Source of the DNA: Erinaceus europaeus
Taxonomy: Eukaryota > Chordata > Mammalia > Eulipotyphla > Erinaceidae
Assembly: GCF_950295315.1 (NCBI RefSeq)
Contig: NC_080179.1
Span: forward strand, 67,883,961 to 67,947,960
Reading direction: 5' to 3'
DNA: 64,000 nt
The notes under the pieces are model-generated. The model saw only the letters and a list, made by a program, of their open reading frames with translations, was not told where the DNA came from and did not search any database. A program made the position numbers and the translations under genes. This document shows, in pieces, positions 21,007-31,479 of this stretch; positions within the stretch are counted from its first letter, which is position 1; each line of letters starts with the position of its first letter.

Positions 21007-21940
21007 TAGGGTAGCTCTAAATGTATGTACATTGTTAAGAAATTACGAAGTTGGGTCTAATTTTTAATTGAAAAAATGAGTGTAAACAACATTTGACAAG
21101 TGCAACCATTGTAGTATAATAAACACATCTAAGATCCTTGTTGTAGTGCGAATTATAAATATTGCCAACACTGTGGTTTGTTACCTATATGTTAGTAAGT
21201 GGAAAAAATACTAAATTTGCTAGCGGTTAGTTAAATTAAATCATTATATTCTCGCCCAGATTCTTGAATCTTGACAATTCTCTCCCTGAATGTTTTGGTA
21301 TCTGAGAAGTTTAAAAGTCTCGAGAAGGATTTTCGTGACCCTAGTGGCAGCTATATTCCTGTATAATCCTTGTTCTAAATATGTAGACTACAAGTATAAT
21401 AATAGGCTATAGATTTTATTTTTGTAACTATAAAATGTTATATTCCTTATAATTTATAGAGAAAGTTTAAAGATTATAAAAAGGCATTGCTACAAAAAGA
21501 ACTATGCTATTTTAAAGACTGTAAGACATTTTGTAACTTTTGTAAGTTAAAAAACTAGACCAACATGATTAAGAATGTTAATAGCAAATGTGTCCATATT
21601 CATCCCAGTCACTATAGAGGCAGCAGATACTGTTTCCTCTGTGTGTGAATATTCAAGAAAATGTCCAAGTACTTCTTGCTTTGTAAAGAGAATTTTTTTC
21701 TCCTTTATTCATCTTATAAGTAAAAATATAATATGTGTAGTAGTTTCTTAATCTACAGTCAGAAAATCAAGTAATTTTGATTTTATATTTCTTCTTTTAA
21801 AACCTCTTGAGAAATTGAAGATTGGCAAATTGTAGTTTTCTACAGCAAGTTGTATACATTTGGGGGTTGCATTTCAAAACAGAGCCCATTATTCCCATGT
21901 AGGAATTTGGTTCTTGAGAAGGTCTTGCATTATGCATAGA
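21007..21940 (+). other. Unique intron sequence
   Basis: AT-rich, no recognisable coding or repeat signal. Confidence 0.5.
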
Positions 21941-21949
21941 ATTTTATTT

Positions 21950-22228
21950 TATTTTGTTTGCCTTCAGGGTTATGGCTGGGACTCAGTGCTGGCACTACAA
22001 ATCCACTGTTCCTACTGGCCATTTATTTATTCTCCTCCATTTTATTTGGTAGGCCAGAGAAATTGAGAGGGGAGGTGAAGATAGAGAGGGAAAGAGAAAG
22101 ATCTGTAGACCTGCTTCACCACGTGTGAAGTAGCTCTGCTGCAGGTCGGGAGTGAGGGCTTGAAACTGGGTCCTTGTGCAAAGTACTATCTGTGCGCTTA
22201 ACCGGGAGTGTCACCTCCCGACCCCTGT
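21950..22228 (-). mobile_element. Long-form SINE (diverged)
   Basis: Tail module GCCTTCAGGGTTATGGCTGG at 21960, body AGAAATTGAGAGGGGAGG, head-side end GTCACCTCCCGACCCC. Confidence 0.8.
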
Positions 22229-22244
22229 TTGTATGTTTGTTTTT

Positions 22245-22347
22245 AATTGTTTACTAGCACTGCTCAGCTCTGGTGTATTGTTCTGCAGGGCTGGAAGCTT
22301 GGCAGAGAGCCTCAGGCTCTTTTTCTACACTATCTCACTGGCCCCAT
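22245..22347 (-). mobile_element. Old SINE fragment (CAGAGCTGAGCAGTG group)
   Basis: TAGCACTGCTCAGCTCTGGT through ATCTCACTGGCCCC on the plus strand. Confidence 0.65.
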
Positions 22348-23307
22348 AGAACTTTTGTCCATATTTTTGTATAAAAACTTATGAACATTGGAATAATTGT
22401 TGATTAAGTGACTTATCAGTGCTTTTCTCTGACAGTTATGGACTTAAATAGCAGCTTGGTTCAGAAGAGGAGCAACTAGGTTCCCTTTTAAAGAAAGCTA
22501 TCTTCATTCTATCTTGTTGGTAAACCGGCTCTTTAATACAGATTATACTTCCAATTGTCACTGTAGTTTGTGATGTTTATTGATTCCCTACATAGCTTCA
22601 CAAACACAAGAACTGTCTGTACTTTACATCGTTGGTATAGTGAGTGGCGTAACTTCTCACTAGTTATTTGCTGGCTGAATGAATAACACCTGCTGTGTAT
22701 TTTGAACTACACACAGGCAAAATGTGATGGCTCTCCAATAGGAAGCTTACCACGCTGCGGAGAAGAGAAACCCGATCCTGTAGGCATCTGTGTGGAGAGG
22801 GGCATAAATTCAGTAATAGCTAATTAAGTCTGATATACTATTGGATTAATCTCTTTACAGATTAGTTTTGAACTTTGCCTGTGCCAGAATTCATGACTGT
22901 GTGCTTTATGTTTTTGTTTTTTGTTTTCTTTCCTGGCACATGCTACTTTCATAATGAGAAGAGTGTGCTTCCCTAGGGAGTTGTTAGAGGGTTGTAAGAA
23001 CTTTTGCGGTCTGTTGTGATACTTTTTTTTTTTTTTTTTTTTTTACTTTTAGGACAGGCCAAATTCTGTTAGGTGCAGTGCTTAAATAGTTTAAGGGAAA
23101 GAAACTTTTGTGTTGGGGAGGCAGGCCTAAAAAAACAAAGCTGTTACTTGGTTATTATGCAAGTGATGTGCAGAGCTTACCTATTTTGGTTTACAGTGCA
23201 GATGACTTTTCATAAAGAAAATGATTCTTGGAAGAACATTGTCCACATATTTTAGCAGGTTTTAGTTAGTAGTAGTACAGCTCAGCTTTATTTGAAATAG
23301 CTCAGCT

Positions 23308-23515
23308 ACCCGGGGCCAGGTGGTAGCTGAGCCGCACATGCTGCGATGCTTAAAGACCCAGGTTCAAGCTCATGGTCCTCACCTGTGGGAGGGGGAGTCT
23401 TACAAGTGGTGAAACAGTGCTGCAGGTGTCTCTTTTTCTCTCTTCCTCTATCTTCCCCATCCCTCTTGATATCGCTTGTCTATTCAAGAAATAAATAAAA
23501 TAAGAAAAGAAAAAA
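23308..23515 (+). mobile_element. SINE (GGCC-headed family), sense
   Basis: Head GGGGCCAGGTGGTAGCTGAG, box B-like CAGGTTCAAGCTC, body GTGGTGAAACAGTGCTGCAG, tail AATAAATAAAATAAG. Confidence 0.85.
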
Positions 23516-23529
23516 ATAGTAGCTCAGCT

Positions 23530-23715
23530 ACCTTGGGAGTTACTAGGACTTCCAGTTGGAGAGTGTGCTGCTTTGCCATGCGCACAACTCAAGTTTGGGC
23601 CCCTCCCCCCCCCCCAGCCCTCCACCCCCCCCCCCCTTGCATTGAAGGAAGCTGTGTTGTAGGCTGCCTCTGTCTCTCTCTGTGTCTTTGTCTCTCCCTG
23701 CCTCTCAAAGAAGTT
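23530..23715 (+). mobile_element. SINE of the second group with C-rich spacer
   Basis: Resembles 13700: AGAGTGTGCTGCTTTGCCATG, CAAGTTTGGGCCC, a poly-C region (23601-23636) and a TCTCTCTGTCTC tail region. Confidence 0.55.
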
Positions 23716-23719
23716 CCCA

Positions 23720-25310
23720 AGTGATCCTAGGGTTTGTCTAGCGACTATGTTTTGAGAACCACCTATTTGTGGACCACCTGTTTGTGAGGGAGAATAGTTT
23801 TTATCTTGGCCTCACTGGAATCTCTGGTAAACTTTTATGAAGTGCATCAGTTGAAACTTGTTGGAATACCAACCACATCACAATTTGTGGGTTATTTTGA
23901 TTCTGGGTCAAAAAAAAAAAAAAAAAGAAAAGATTAGCATGCAAGGTGCATTGTATCTTTCCCTGCCTCCTTTTGTCCTTCTTGGGCTCTAGTTCATTAG
24001 CTTTCAAACTATTTTGATTGTGACTTACTGTATGTATATACAATTGAAGTAAAATTCCTCAACACATACTAACACACATACTGACATGCAATTTTCATAT
24101 TTTATTTATTTAATTTTGCTCTGTAAATTGTCGCGAGCAGTGAATTTATTATTAAACCACTGTTCCTTGTGGAAATACAGGATTAAGTTACTATGAGTGG
24201 TTATCACATTTTCATCATGTGGCCACTATGTGACATTGTTTATGTATCTTACTGTTTAACAATAACCGCTTAATGTATATTGTTAGCGTTCATTGACCCT
24301 GAGCTTGCAACTGGTAGCATAGTAACTCAAGTCTGAAAGAAACTTGTCTAACACACCTAATTTCTGTGTAAGAGCTTGCTTGTGTCCACAGCACTAGACA
24401 GCAGTTCACTATATTGGGTGGTGGACTGTAAATAATATTAACAACAACAACAACAATAAAAAAATATGAGAGCTGACAAGGAGAGAATCACTGTGTTTGA
24501 CCTCAGTTGGGGAACATCAGGCTAGTGACCTAAGTCCAGATGACTGGAAAGTGCTCCAAATCCCGATTCCCAAATACAGAGACATGTTAGTGAGTAGTTG
24601 AAATTACAACTAAGGAATTTGTGAGTTAGGAGGGAGCGTGAGCTTTATATGTGCATATGCTTCCTCCTTTTTATTCCAGCTTTAAGTAAACTATTTCATT
24701 GAATTTATGATTCACTAGCAGTTTAATGTAGTTTGAAAAACTAATTCAGCAACATGGGTTATGACTATGTATGCAGAGTTACGGGGTATTAAACTATACA
24801 TTCATGAGGGTTATTATTTTTTAAATATTTTTGATTTTTGTTGTTGTTGTTACAGAGATTTGACCTTTTCTTGACCAAAGGTGACCAGCCACCCCATGGT
24901 TTTTGATTCACAGCTCTAATTTTAAGCATCCAACTCTGTCAGAGAGTAGTTATTTAGTCTCAATTCCAACTTTCCTGGAGAAGAATAGGATTGACCTAGT
25001 TCAGGACTATGTGTCTAGCCATATCTAGTTGGTAATGGTTAGGGGTAAAGTGAAGTGACTTGCCAACTTGGCAGAAGAACAGCACATCCTGGAGAAAGGC
25101 TGATGGTTGAATGACTAGTGGCAGGAGTGTAACAGACGTTTCAAAAGATAACCTACTTGTAATTATGTACTTTGCAACTGTCAGATTTACTTTCATTAAA
25201 CAAACTGATTTTTCCGTTATATTATCATTCCATCACTGATCATCACTGGCTTTTGTGTGGACACTGCTGTACGTGGTTTCAGTGGTTGTTTGGAATTAAG
25301 AGAGCTCAAG
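23720..25310 (+). other. Intron sequence without clear feature
   Basis: Contains an A run near 23910-23925 and an ACA microsatellite near 24440-24455. No exon or young transposon recognised. Confidence 0.5.
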
Positions 25311-25312
25311 GT

Positions 25313-25530
25313 GGGCTGGGCAGCGGCTCACCTGCTTAAGCATATACATTAGCATACGCATTACTGTGCGTGAGGGCTCCAGTTCAAGGCCCCACTCCCC
25401 ACCTGCAAGGGGGAAGCTTCACTAGTGGTGAAGCAAGTACTGCGTGTCTCTATATCTTTCTGTCCCTCTCCCTCTCCCCTCTCATTTTCTCTCTGCCATG
25501 CGGGCACCGAGCCCCAGTGATAACCCTGGT
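25313..25530 (+). mobile_element. SINE, sense, ending in the CACCGAGCCCCAG tail motif
   Basis: Head GGGCTGGGCAGCGGCTCACC, body GGGGGAAGCTTCACTAGTGG, then GGGCACCGAGCCCCAGTGAT and ACCCTGGTG. The last part matches the inner portion of the long-form tail module. Confidence 0.75.
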
Positions 25531-25985
25531 GATTCTTCTAGCGTTTTCCCTTCGTCCGTAGCCAGTCAACAGCGTGTCAGGTTGAGCCTGATGTCAAGTT
25601 TCGAGACCTCCTTTGAATCTGGAGAGGTGGCAGTCGTTGACTATGTGGGTCATAGTCTGTCTGGAGCCGCAGGGGCAGTTCGGGTCGTCTCTGGCTCCCC
25701 AGCGATGGAACATAGCGCACCGGCCATGGCCTGTTCCATAGCGATTGAGGAGGGCCCAATCATAACGTGCTGGTGATAATAAAAAGAAGTTCAAGGGCCC
25801 TCAGGCGCCTTCTGACATTACTTACGCCAGAAGGGGAGACTCTTGCTCTTAGTCCAGGCGTACTTACTTTTTGTTGTGCCTGTCCTTGTGACACCCCCCC
25901 CCCCCATCAAGCAATTCTCCAACATCAGTTGAGTGTCCTTATTATTCAAGTTACTTCTAATTCCACCTCAGAGTAGCACCAAATT
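25531..25985 (-). mobile_element. Ingi/Vingi-like non-LTR retrotransposon fragment (reverse transcriptase C-terminal region)
   Basis: On the minus strand, 25794 to about 25594 reads ARYDWALLNRYGTGHGRC and then CPCGSRQTMTHIVNDCHL, the cysteine/histidine-bearing C-terminal domain typical of Ingi-related LINEs. In a shifted frame the sequence continues to AVDWLRTKGKR and a stop near 25532. So the copy has at least one frameshift and one internal stop before that end. The region 25800-25985 is probably upstream sequence of the same element and contains a poly-C tract. A Vingi clade has been described in hedgehogs; assignment to it is inference from the protein pattern. Confidence 0.7.
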
Positions 25986-25999
25986 ATTTAAATGAAAGG

Positions 26000-26385
26000 C
26001 TAGAAAACTGCCTTTCTTTTGTTTACAGGTTCCGGTTGTCACCTTTACTTCTGACCAGCTAGACAGCTGGTCAGCATTAGCTAGCAGTGGTGATTTTTAT
26101 CATCAGGGATTGGAGGTTCCAGTGACTCCCATGTTGTGTAGAACTCAGAGATACATTTTATTATGAGACTGCTGACTTAATGAAAGAATATAAGGATAAG
26201 AGATGAATAGGGCAAGGTATCAAAAAAAATGGGCATGGGCCTCCCATGCCTTCTGGGAGCATGGGCAGTGTCTAGACTTTCTTTGAGTGACAACTCTGTA
26301 AGTGAAAGACAAACGTATCGTTGATTTAAAAGTTAAATCAGTTCTGAATTCTTCAGACATAAAGATTGAGGAAAGATAAGAAAAA
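26000..26385 (+). other. Unique intron sequence
   Basis: No repeat or exon recognised. Confidence 0.5.
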
Positions 26386-26387
26386 AA

Positions 26388-26940
26388 AGGGGGCCTGGCT
26401 GGTGGTACACCTGGTTAAGCGCACACATCATCATGCATAGGACCCAGGCTCAAGCCCCCCAGTCCCCACCTGTAGGGGCAAGCTTTTTTTTTTTTTTTTT
26501 TTTTTTTTGCCTCCAGAGTTATTGCTGGGGCTCAGTGCCTGCACTACCAATCCACTGCTCCCGGAAGCTGTTTTTTCCCTTTTTGTTGCCTTTGTTTATT
26601 GTTGTTGTTATTGTTATTGCTGTCGTTGTTGGACAGGTCAGAGAGAAGTCAGAGGAGGAAAGATAGACACCTGCAGACCTACTTTACCACTTGTGAAGTG
26701 ACCCCCCTGCAGGTGGGGAGCAAGGGGGGGGGACGAGGGGGCTGAACCGGGTTCCTTACACCGTCCGTCCGTGCGCTTTGCACCATGTGTGCTTAGTCTG
26801 CTGCACTGCCTCCCAGCCCCCAGGGGCAAGCATCATGAGTGGTGAATCAGATCTGCAGGTGTCTCTTAGTCTCTCTCATTCTCTATTCCCCTTCCTCTCT
26901 CAGTTACTCTGTTCTATCAAGTAAAATAAAGTTTGAAAAA
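26388..26940 (+). mobile_element. SINE (GGCC-headed family), split by a nested long-form SINE
   Basis: Left part 26388-26483 (GGGGCCTGGCTGGTGGTAC ... AGGGGCAAGC) and right part 26822-26940 (AGGGGCAAGCATCATGAGTG ... AATAAA) are one SINE. The repeated AGGGGCAAGC is the target duplication of the inserted element. Confidence 0.9.
26484..26821 (-). mobile_element. Nested long-form SINE
   Basis: T run (about 25), tail module 26509-26569, body CTGCAGGTGGGGAGCAAGG and head-side end TGCACTGCCTCCCAGCCCC. Flanked by AGGGGCAAGC at 26474-26483 and 26822-26831. Confidence 0.9.
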
Positions 26941-27634
26941 GCGATAAATAAAAATCATGATTTTTTGAAATATATTAACACACTCTAAATGAAGGGGGGA
27001 AAGGAAAGATTGCAGTATTTTAGATACCAGGAGTATGGGTCACATAATTAAAATGTTTTCATAAAGTTGTAACGACTGGCTTTGTTATTGTCAAGGTGAA
27101 GATTTTGCCCATCAAAACACATCATGGTTATAAGACTCCAGGGTTGCATAGCAACGGATTCAGGTAGCTCTCAATTTAATATGTGGAAGGATGTTTCAGT
27201 GCATATTCAAACATACTCAGTCTCTCTGCGTATCACTTGAGATTACTGTGGGTTTTTTTTTTATTAATCTAATAAATTTATTAAATGTAGTATTCTGTTA
27301 GTTGAATCTTTAGATATAAAGTTGATTTTTACATATTGATCTTTTATTTTATGATAAAGATAAACTTATTTATTCTAGTAGGGGTTTTTTGAGTAGTTTC
27401 CAGTTGATTTCCTATGTGTTGCGTGAATAAAAACTTTTTTTTTTCCTTTCTTCATCTGGTTATTTTTTTCCTTTGCTCAGGTTGCTTGCCTGCCTCCCTC
27501 CATCCCACCTAGCTTCACCAACCAGAACCTTAAAATACAGTGTTGAAGTGAAGTTCTGAGAAAGGACTTCTGTGTCTTCTTCTTGATTTTAGGGAGAATT
27601 ATTCAGTATTTGATATAAATGTGATATTAGTTTT

Positions 27635-27822
27635 TTAAAAATCTTTGTTTATTGGATAGAACAGCCAGAAATCGAGAGGGAAGAGGAGGAAGTCAGAGAG
27701 GGAGAGAGACAGAGACACACCTGCAGCCCTGCTTCACCACTTACAAAGCTTTTCTCTTGTAGGTAGTGTTGGGGGTTCATTGTATCATGTGCGCTCATCC
27801 AGGTGGCCACCTAGCCCCCATG
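27635..27822 (-). mobile_element. SINE (GGCC-headed family)
   Basis: TTTATTGGATAGAACAGCC, GAAATCGAGAGGGAAGAGG, and head-side CATCCAGGTGGCCACCTAGC on the plus strand. Confidence 0.8.
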
Positions 27823-27827
27823 TGATG

Positions 27828-27985
27828 CTAGGTTTTTTTTTCATTATTGTTTTTGGTACAGAATTGGAAGGCAGATAGAGAGACTGAGACAGACACACAG
27901 AGATACACTGTCACACTGAAACTTCCTTTAATGTGGTGGGGATCATGCATATGGCACAGCAGCACACAATTCAAGTGAGCTTTTT
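27828..27985 (-). mobile_element. Older SINE-like repeat
   Basis: Contains GGGGATCATGCATATGGCAC and ACAATTCAAGTGAGC, resembling the element at 2368. A TG run follows at 27990-28020. Confidence 0.5.
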
Positions 27986-28024
27986 CAGTGTGTGTGTGTG
28001 TGTGTGTGTTTGTGTGTGTGTATC

Positions 28025-28195
28025 CCCATGTCCAGTGGAGAAGCAATTACAGAAGCCAGACCTTCCAACTTCTGCATCTACAATAACCTTGGGTCCATAT
28101 CAGGGGATGGGTTGGGATATGGAGTTCTGGTGGTGGGAATTGTATCCCTCTTACCTTATGGTCTTGTTAGTGTTTCCACTTTATAAATAAAAATT
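28025..28195 (+). mobile_element. 3' fragment of the ~1-kb retroposon family
   Basis: GAAGCAATTACAGAAGCCAG, ACCTTGGGTCCATATC, GGTGGTGGGAATTGTATCCC and a terminal AATAAAAATTATAAAA, in the same order as other copies. Confidence 0.8.
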
Positions 28196-28211
28196 ATAAA
28201 AGATAATATTA

Positions 28212-28425
28212 AGAGGGGCCGGCTGGTGGTTCACCTGGTTGAGCACACAGTACAGTGTTCAAGGACTCGGGTTCAAGCCCCTCATCCCCACGCACAGGGG
28301 GAAAAGCTTCACAAGTGTTGAAGCAGGGCTGCGGGTCTCTCTCTGTCTCTACCTCTTCCTACCCTTTCGATTTCTGGTTGCCTCTATCCTATAAGTAAAA
28401 AGGTAATAAAGAAAAAATAAAAACT
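28212..28425 (+). mobile_element. SINE (GGCC-headed family), sense
   Basis: GGGGCCGGCTGGTGGTTCAC, CGGGTTCAAGCCCC (box B-like), GGGGGAAAAGCTTCACAAG, and a tail of AATAAAGAAA. Confidence 0.85.
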
Positions 28426-28498
28426 AAACAAAACAAAAATAATAATAAAAAAAGAACAGTAAACTTAGCCTCGTAGGGTCAGTTAAGAAGTGTGCCTT

Positions 28499-28647
28499 TG
28501 TGGTCCGGGAGGTGGCGCAGTGGCTAAGGAACTAGACTCTCAAGCGTGAGGTCCTGAGTTCGATCCCCAGCAGCACATGTACCAGAGTGATGGCTGGTTC
28601 TTTCTCTTCTCCTATCTTTCTCGTGAATAAATAAATTTTTTTAAAAA
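28499..28647 (+). mobile_element. SINE of a third tRNA-derived family with 11-bp target duplication
   Basis: Head GTCCGGGAGGTGGCGCAGTG, then CTAGACTCTCAAGCGTGAGG and GAGTTCGATCCCC, the layout of a type II (serine/leucine-like) tRNA, then AGCAGCACATGTACCAGAG and a T/A-rich tail. AAGTGTGCCTT occurs at 28488-28498 and 28648-28658. Confidence 0.88.
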
Positions 28648-29817
28648 AAGTGTGCCTTCAGTATTTTGGAAAAATTTATGCTGAGTAGATACTATTTCTT
28701 CTGTTGTGCTGTAGAATTCATGTGTGAAGTTATTGTTTCTTGGAATTTTTCTGGCAAGGGTTTTTAGATACTGTTCAACTTCAGGTAGGAGTGAGTACTG
28801 GTGCTTCCTCTGGTTCCTTCTTTCGGCTTCCTGCAGGGCGCAGGGGGAGAGTTGCTGCTTTCTCTAAGTTGCCCTCCAATATCTCCAGTTCCATCCATGT
28901 TGTAGCAGAAGAGAAAATATCATTTTTTATAACTGAGTAATATTTCCTTATGTGTAGATCTGTCACAGCTTCCTTCTACCAACTTATTTTGTGTTTCTAT
29001 TGTTCATTTTCTAGATCCTTCCACTGTGAGCTTAGGTAATTTATTTGAGGGGTCTTTCTTTCTTTCTTTCTTTCTTTCTTGGCAAAGGACCTGTATTGGT
29101 GTGTCTCTCTTCATACTGTTTTTTTGCTGTTGTTAACATATTCTAGTTGCTCATGTCTTCATTTTCACTTGATTCCAGGAATTTAAAAAAAATTTTCTCT
29201 TTTACCCAGAAATTTGTTTTGTTGACGTCCATATTTGAGATTTGACTTTGTTTTTATGGCTAGATTAGTTCCACAGTGGCCTGAAAATATGCTCAGTATT
29301 TTGGTGAGCATCTTGAAATTAATGTAGGGATTGCAGTGCTTCCGAATTTGCTAGTGTTATTTTTTGTGGCCCAGTACACGGTCTCTCTTTGAGAATGTTC
29401 CATGCGGACTCCAGAATATTCTGCAGTCAGCTTCCTTAGGGTAAAGAGCCCTGGAAATGTTTAGTAGAGAACTTGCAAAATCAGATGTTAATTTGCCATG
29501 TGTGTGACAGGTGTGAGCCTGGGCCTCACGGGGTAAAAGGAAATTTTGGTGCTGCAGCTTCTTTCCCTCTGTCTGAGAAAGACATCCTGGAGTGGTGAAG
29601 TCTCAGAAATAGCCAAAAAAGATGTCTAGTAGCCCTAACATGCCTGTCTCCTCATTTCAAGCTCTAGCTTTCTGTGAGGTAGATCTGTGTATTGGGGAGA
29701 GTGGATATTCCCATTCCAGACTATTCCTGTGTTGCTGTTGCTGTAGCTCTTGAGTTCGGTTAATAGTTGCCTTATATATTTGGATGCCTCTTCATTTGGT
29801 GCATAAATATTAATGAG

Positions 29818-29945
29818 TATTGGGAAGATGGCATAATGATTATGCAGACAGGCTCTCCAACCTAGGGCACTGAAGGGCCCCAGTTCAGTCCCCAGCACCA
29901 CCATAAGCCAGAGCTGAGCAGTGCTCTGGCAAATAATAATAATAA
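29818..29945 (+). mobile_element. Old SINE (CAGAGCTGAGCAGTG group), sense
   Basis: AAGATGGCATAATGATTATG, CAGTTCAGTCCCCAGCACC (box B-like), AGCCAGAGCTGAGCAGTGC and an ATA-rich tail. Confidence 0.75.
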
Positions 29946-30369
29946 ACAAACATACATTAATGTTTTATATTCTCTTGTTTGTTCCCCTCATCATTGTGTT
30001 CACCCTTGAGTTTTATTTACTATCTTAAAATCTGTTCTGTCAGATGTGAGTGTGGCTGTCCCTGCCTCTTGTGACCCATTACGTTTTTTGATTGCCAGCC
30101 ATTCACTTTAAGCCCATGTTTATCCTGTTGAGTTAAATATATACTGGATTTATGTATATGGTTGGGTTGTGTTTGATGGGGAGCCACTCTGCTGTTCTGT
30201 GTTTTTAATGGGTGAGTTCAGGCCATTGATAACTTATTGAGATCATGTATTTATGAGACTTCATTGCTGTTATTCTATGTGGGAACTGAGTGTTTTTGCA
30301 GTTTTAGTCTGTGGATGATTCTTTTTAGAATTTCCTGTAGATCGGGTCTAATTGTAATAAATACATATA

Positions 30370-30475
30370 TTTTTTAACCAGCTCTGGTTTATGATCATGT
30401 GAGTCATTGAATCTGGGACTTCAGAGCCTCAGGCATTAGTCTTTTGTATAACCATTGTGCTATCTCCCTCACCTA
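30370..30475 (-). mobile_element. Old SINE fragment (same group), antisense
   Basis: ACCAGCTCTGGTTTATGATC through GTATAACCATTGTGCTATC. Confidence 0.65.
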
Positions 30476-31104
30476 TTAATAGTGATAAATTCTTTAAACT
30501 GTCATTTGTCTGAGAAAATCTTTATCCTTCCACTCTGTCTGAACAAAACCCCAGCAGTATAGAATAGTCTTGTTTGGAAGTAGAGCAGTCTGAGTATTCT
30601 GCATTCCTTCCGGCCTTTCTCTTGAGAAGTCTGCTGACAGTCTTTATAGGTAACTCCATTTTTCTTTCACTGTCTTCAGAATCCTTTAGTGGGTTTTGTT
30701 TGTTTATGATTATAATTGAGATATGCCATATGTGTTTATATTTGATTATTTGGCACTGTTTGTACTTCCTGGATCTGTTTATCTTCCTCATTATTTAGGG
30801 GAAGTTTTCACTTATTCTCTCATCCAGTGTTTGTTCTACTTCCTAAACATATACAATGTAAGTATTGATCCTTTTAGTATTGTCCCATACATCTCTTGTG
30901 CTCTTGGGTTTTATTCCCTCTTCTTGCTTTTCTTCTTTTTTCTTAATTTCCACTACCTTTTATGCAGCTCACTGATTTGCCAGACATCATTCTTTTAGAG
31001 TCTCTCAGTTGTTTGCTTTAGTTTGGTTACTATAGCATTTGACTTTGCTACTGTGGCATTTTCTTCTTTATATTTTGTTCGGTTTTGCTTTATACTTTTC
31101 TATT

Positions 31105-31362
31105 TTCATTTGTTTACTTATTTGTTACCAGGGTTCTGTCTGGGGCTTGGTATTTATACTACCCCACCAGTGCCACTGACCACCTTTTAGATAGAGGGTG
31201 AGAAGAGAGGGAGGAAGGCAATGGAAGACACTACAACCACTGCTGTGTGTGACGCTTCCCCACTGCAGGCACTCCCATGTGGTGACCCAGGGCTTGACCC
31301 CAGGTTCTTGTACAGTGATATATGTGCTGTGCCAAGTGAGCCATCCTGCTGGCCCCCTTCTC
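31105..31362 (-). mobile_element. Diverged long-form SINE
   Basis: ACCAGGGTTCTGTCTGGGGC tail-module remnant, body with CTTCCCCACTGCAGG, head-side GTGCTGTGCCAAGTGAGCC. Confidence 0.65.
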
Positions 31363-31479
31363 ATATTTTTTGGTCATTGTTTTTCTGTTCATGTTGGAGC
31401 TTTTCTCCATTATTTCTGGATTTCAGTGAGTAGCATGAGGACTGATATTTTGGAGTCTTCATCACTTACTTATCTTTGA

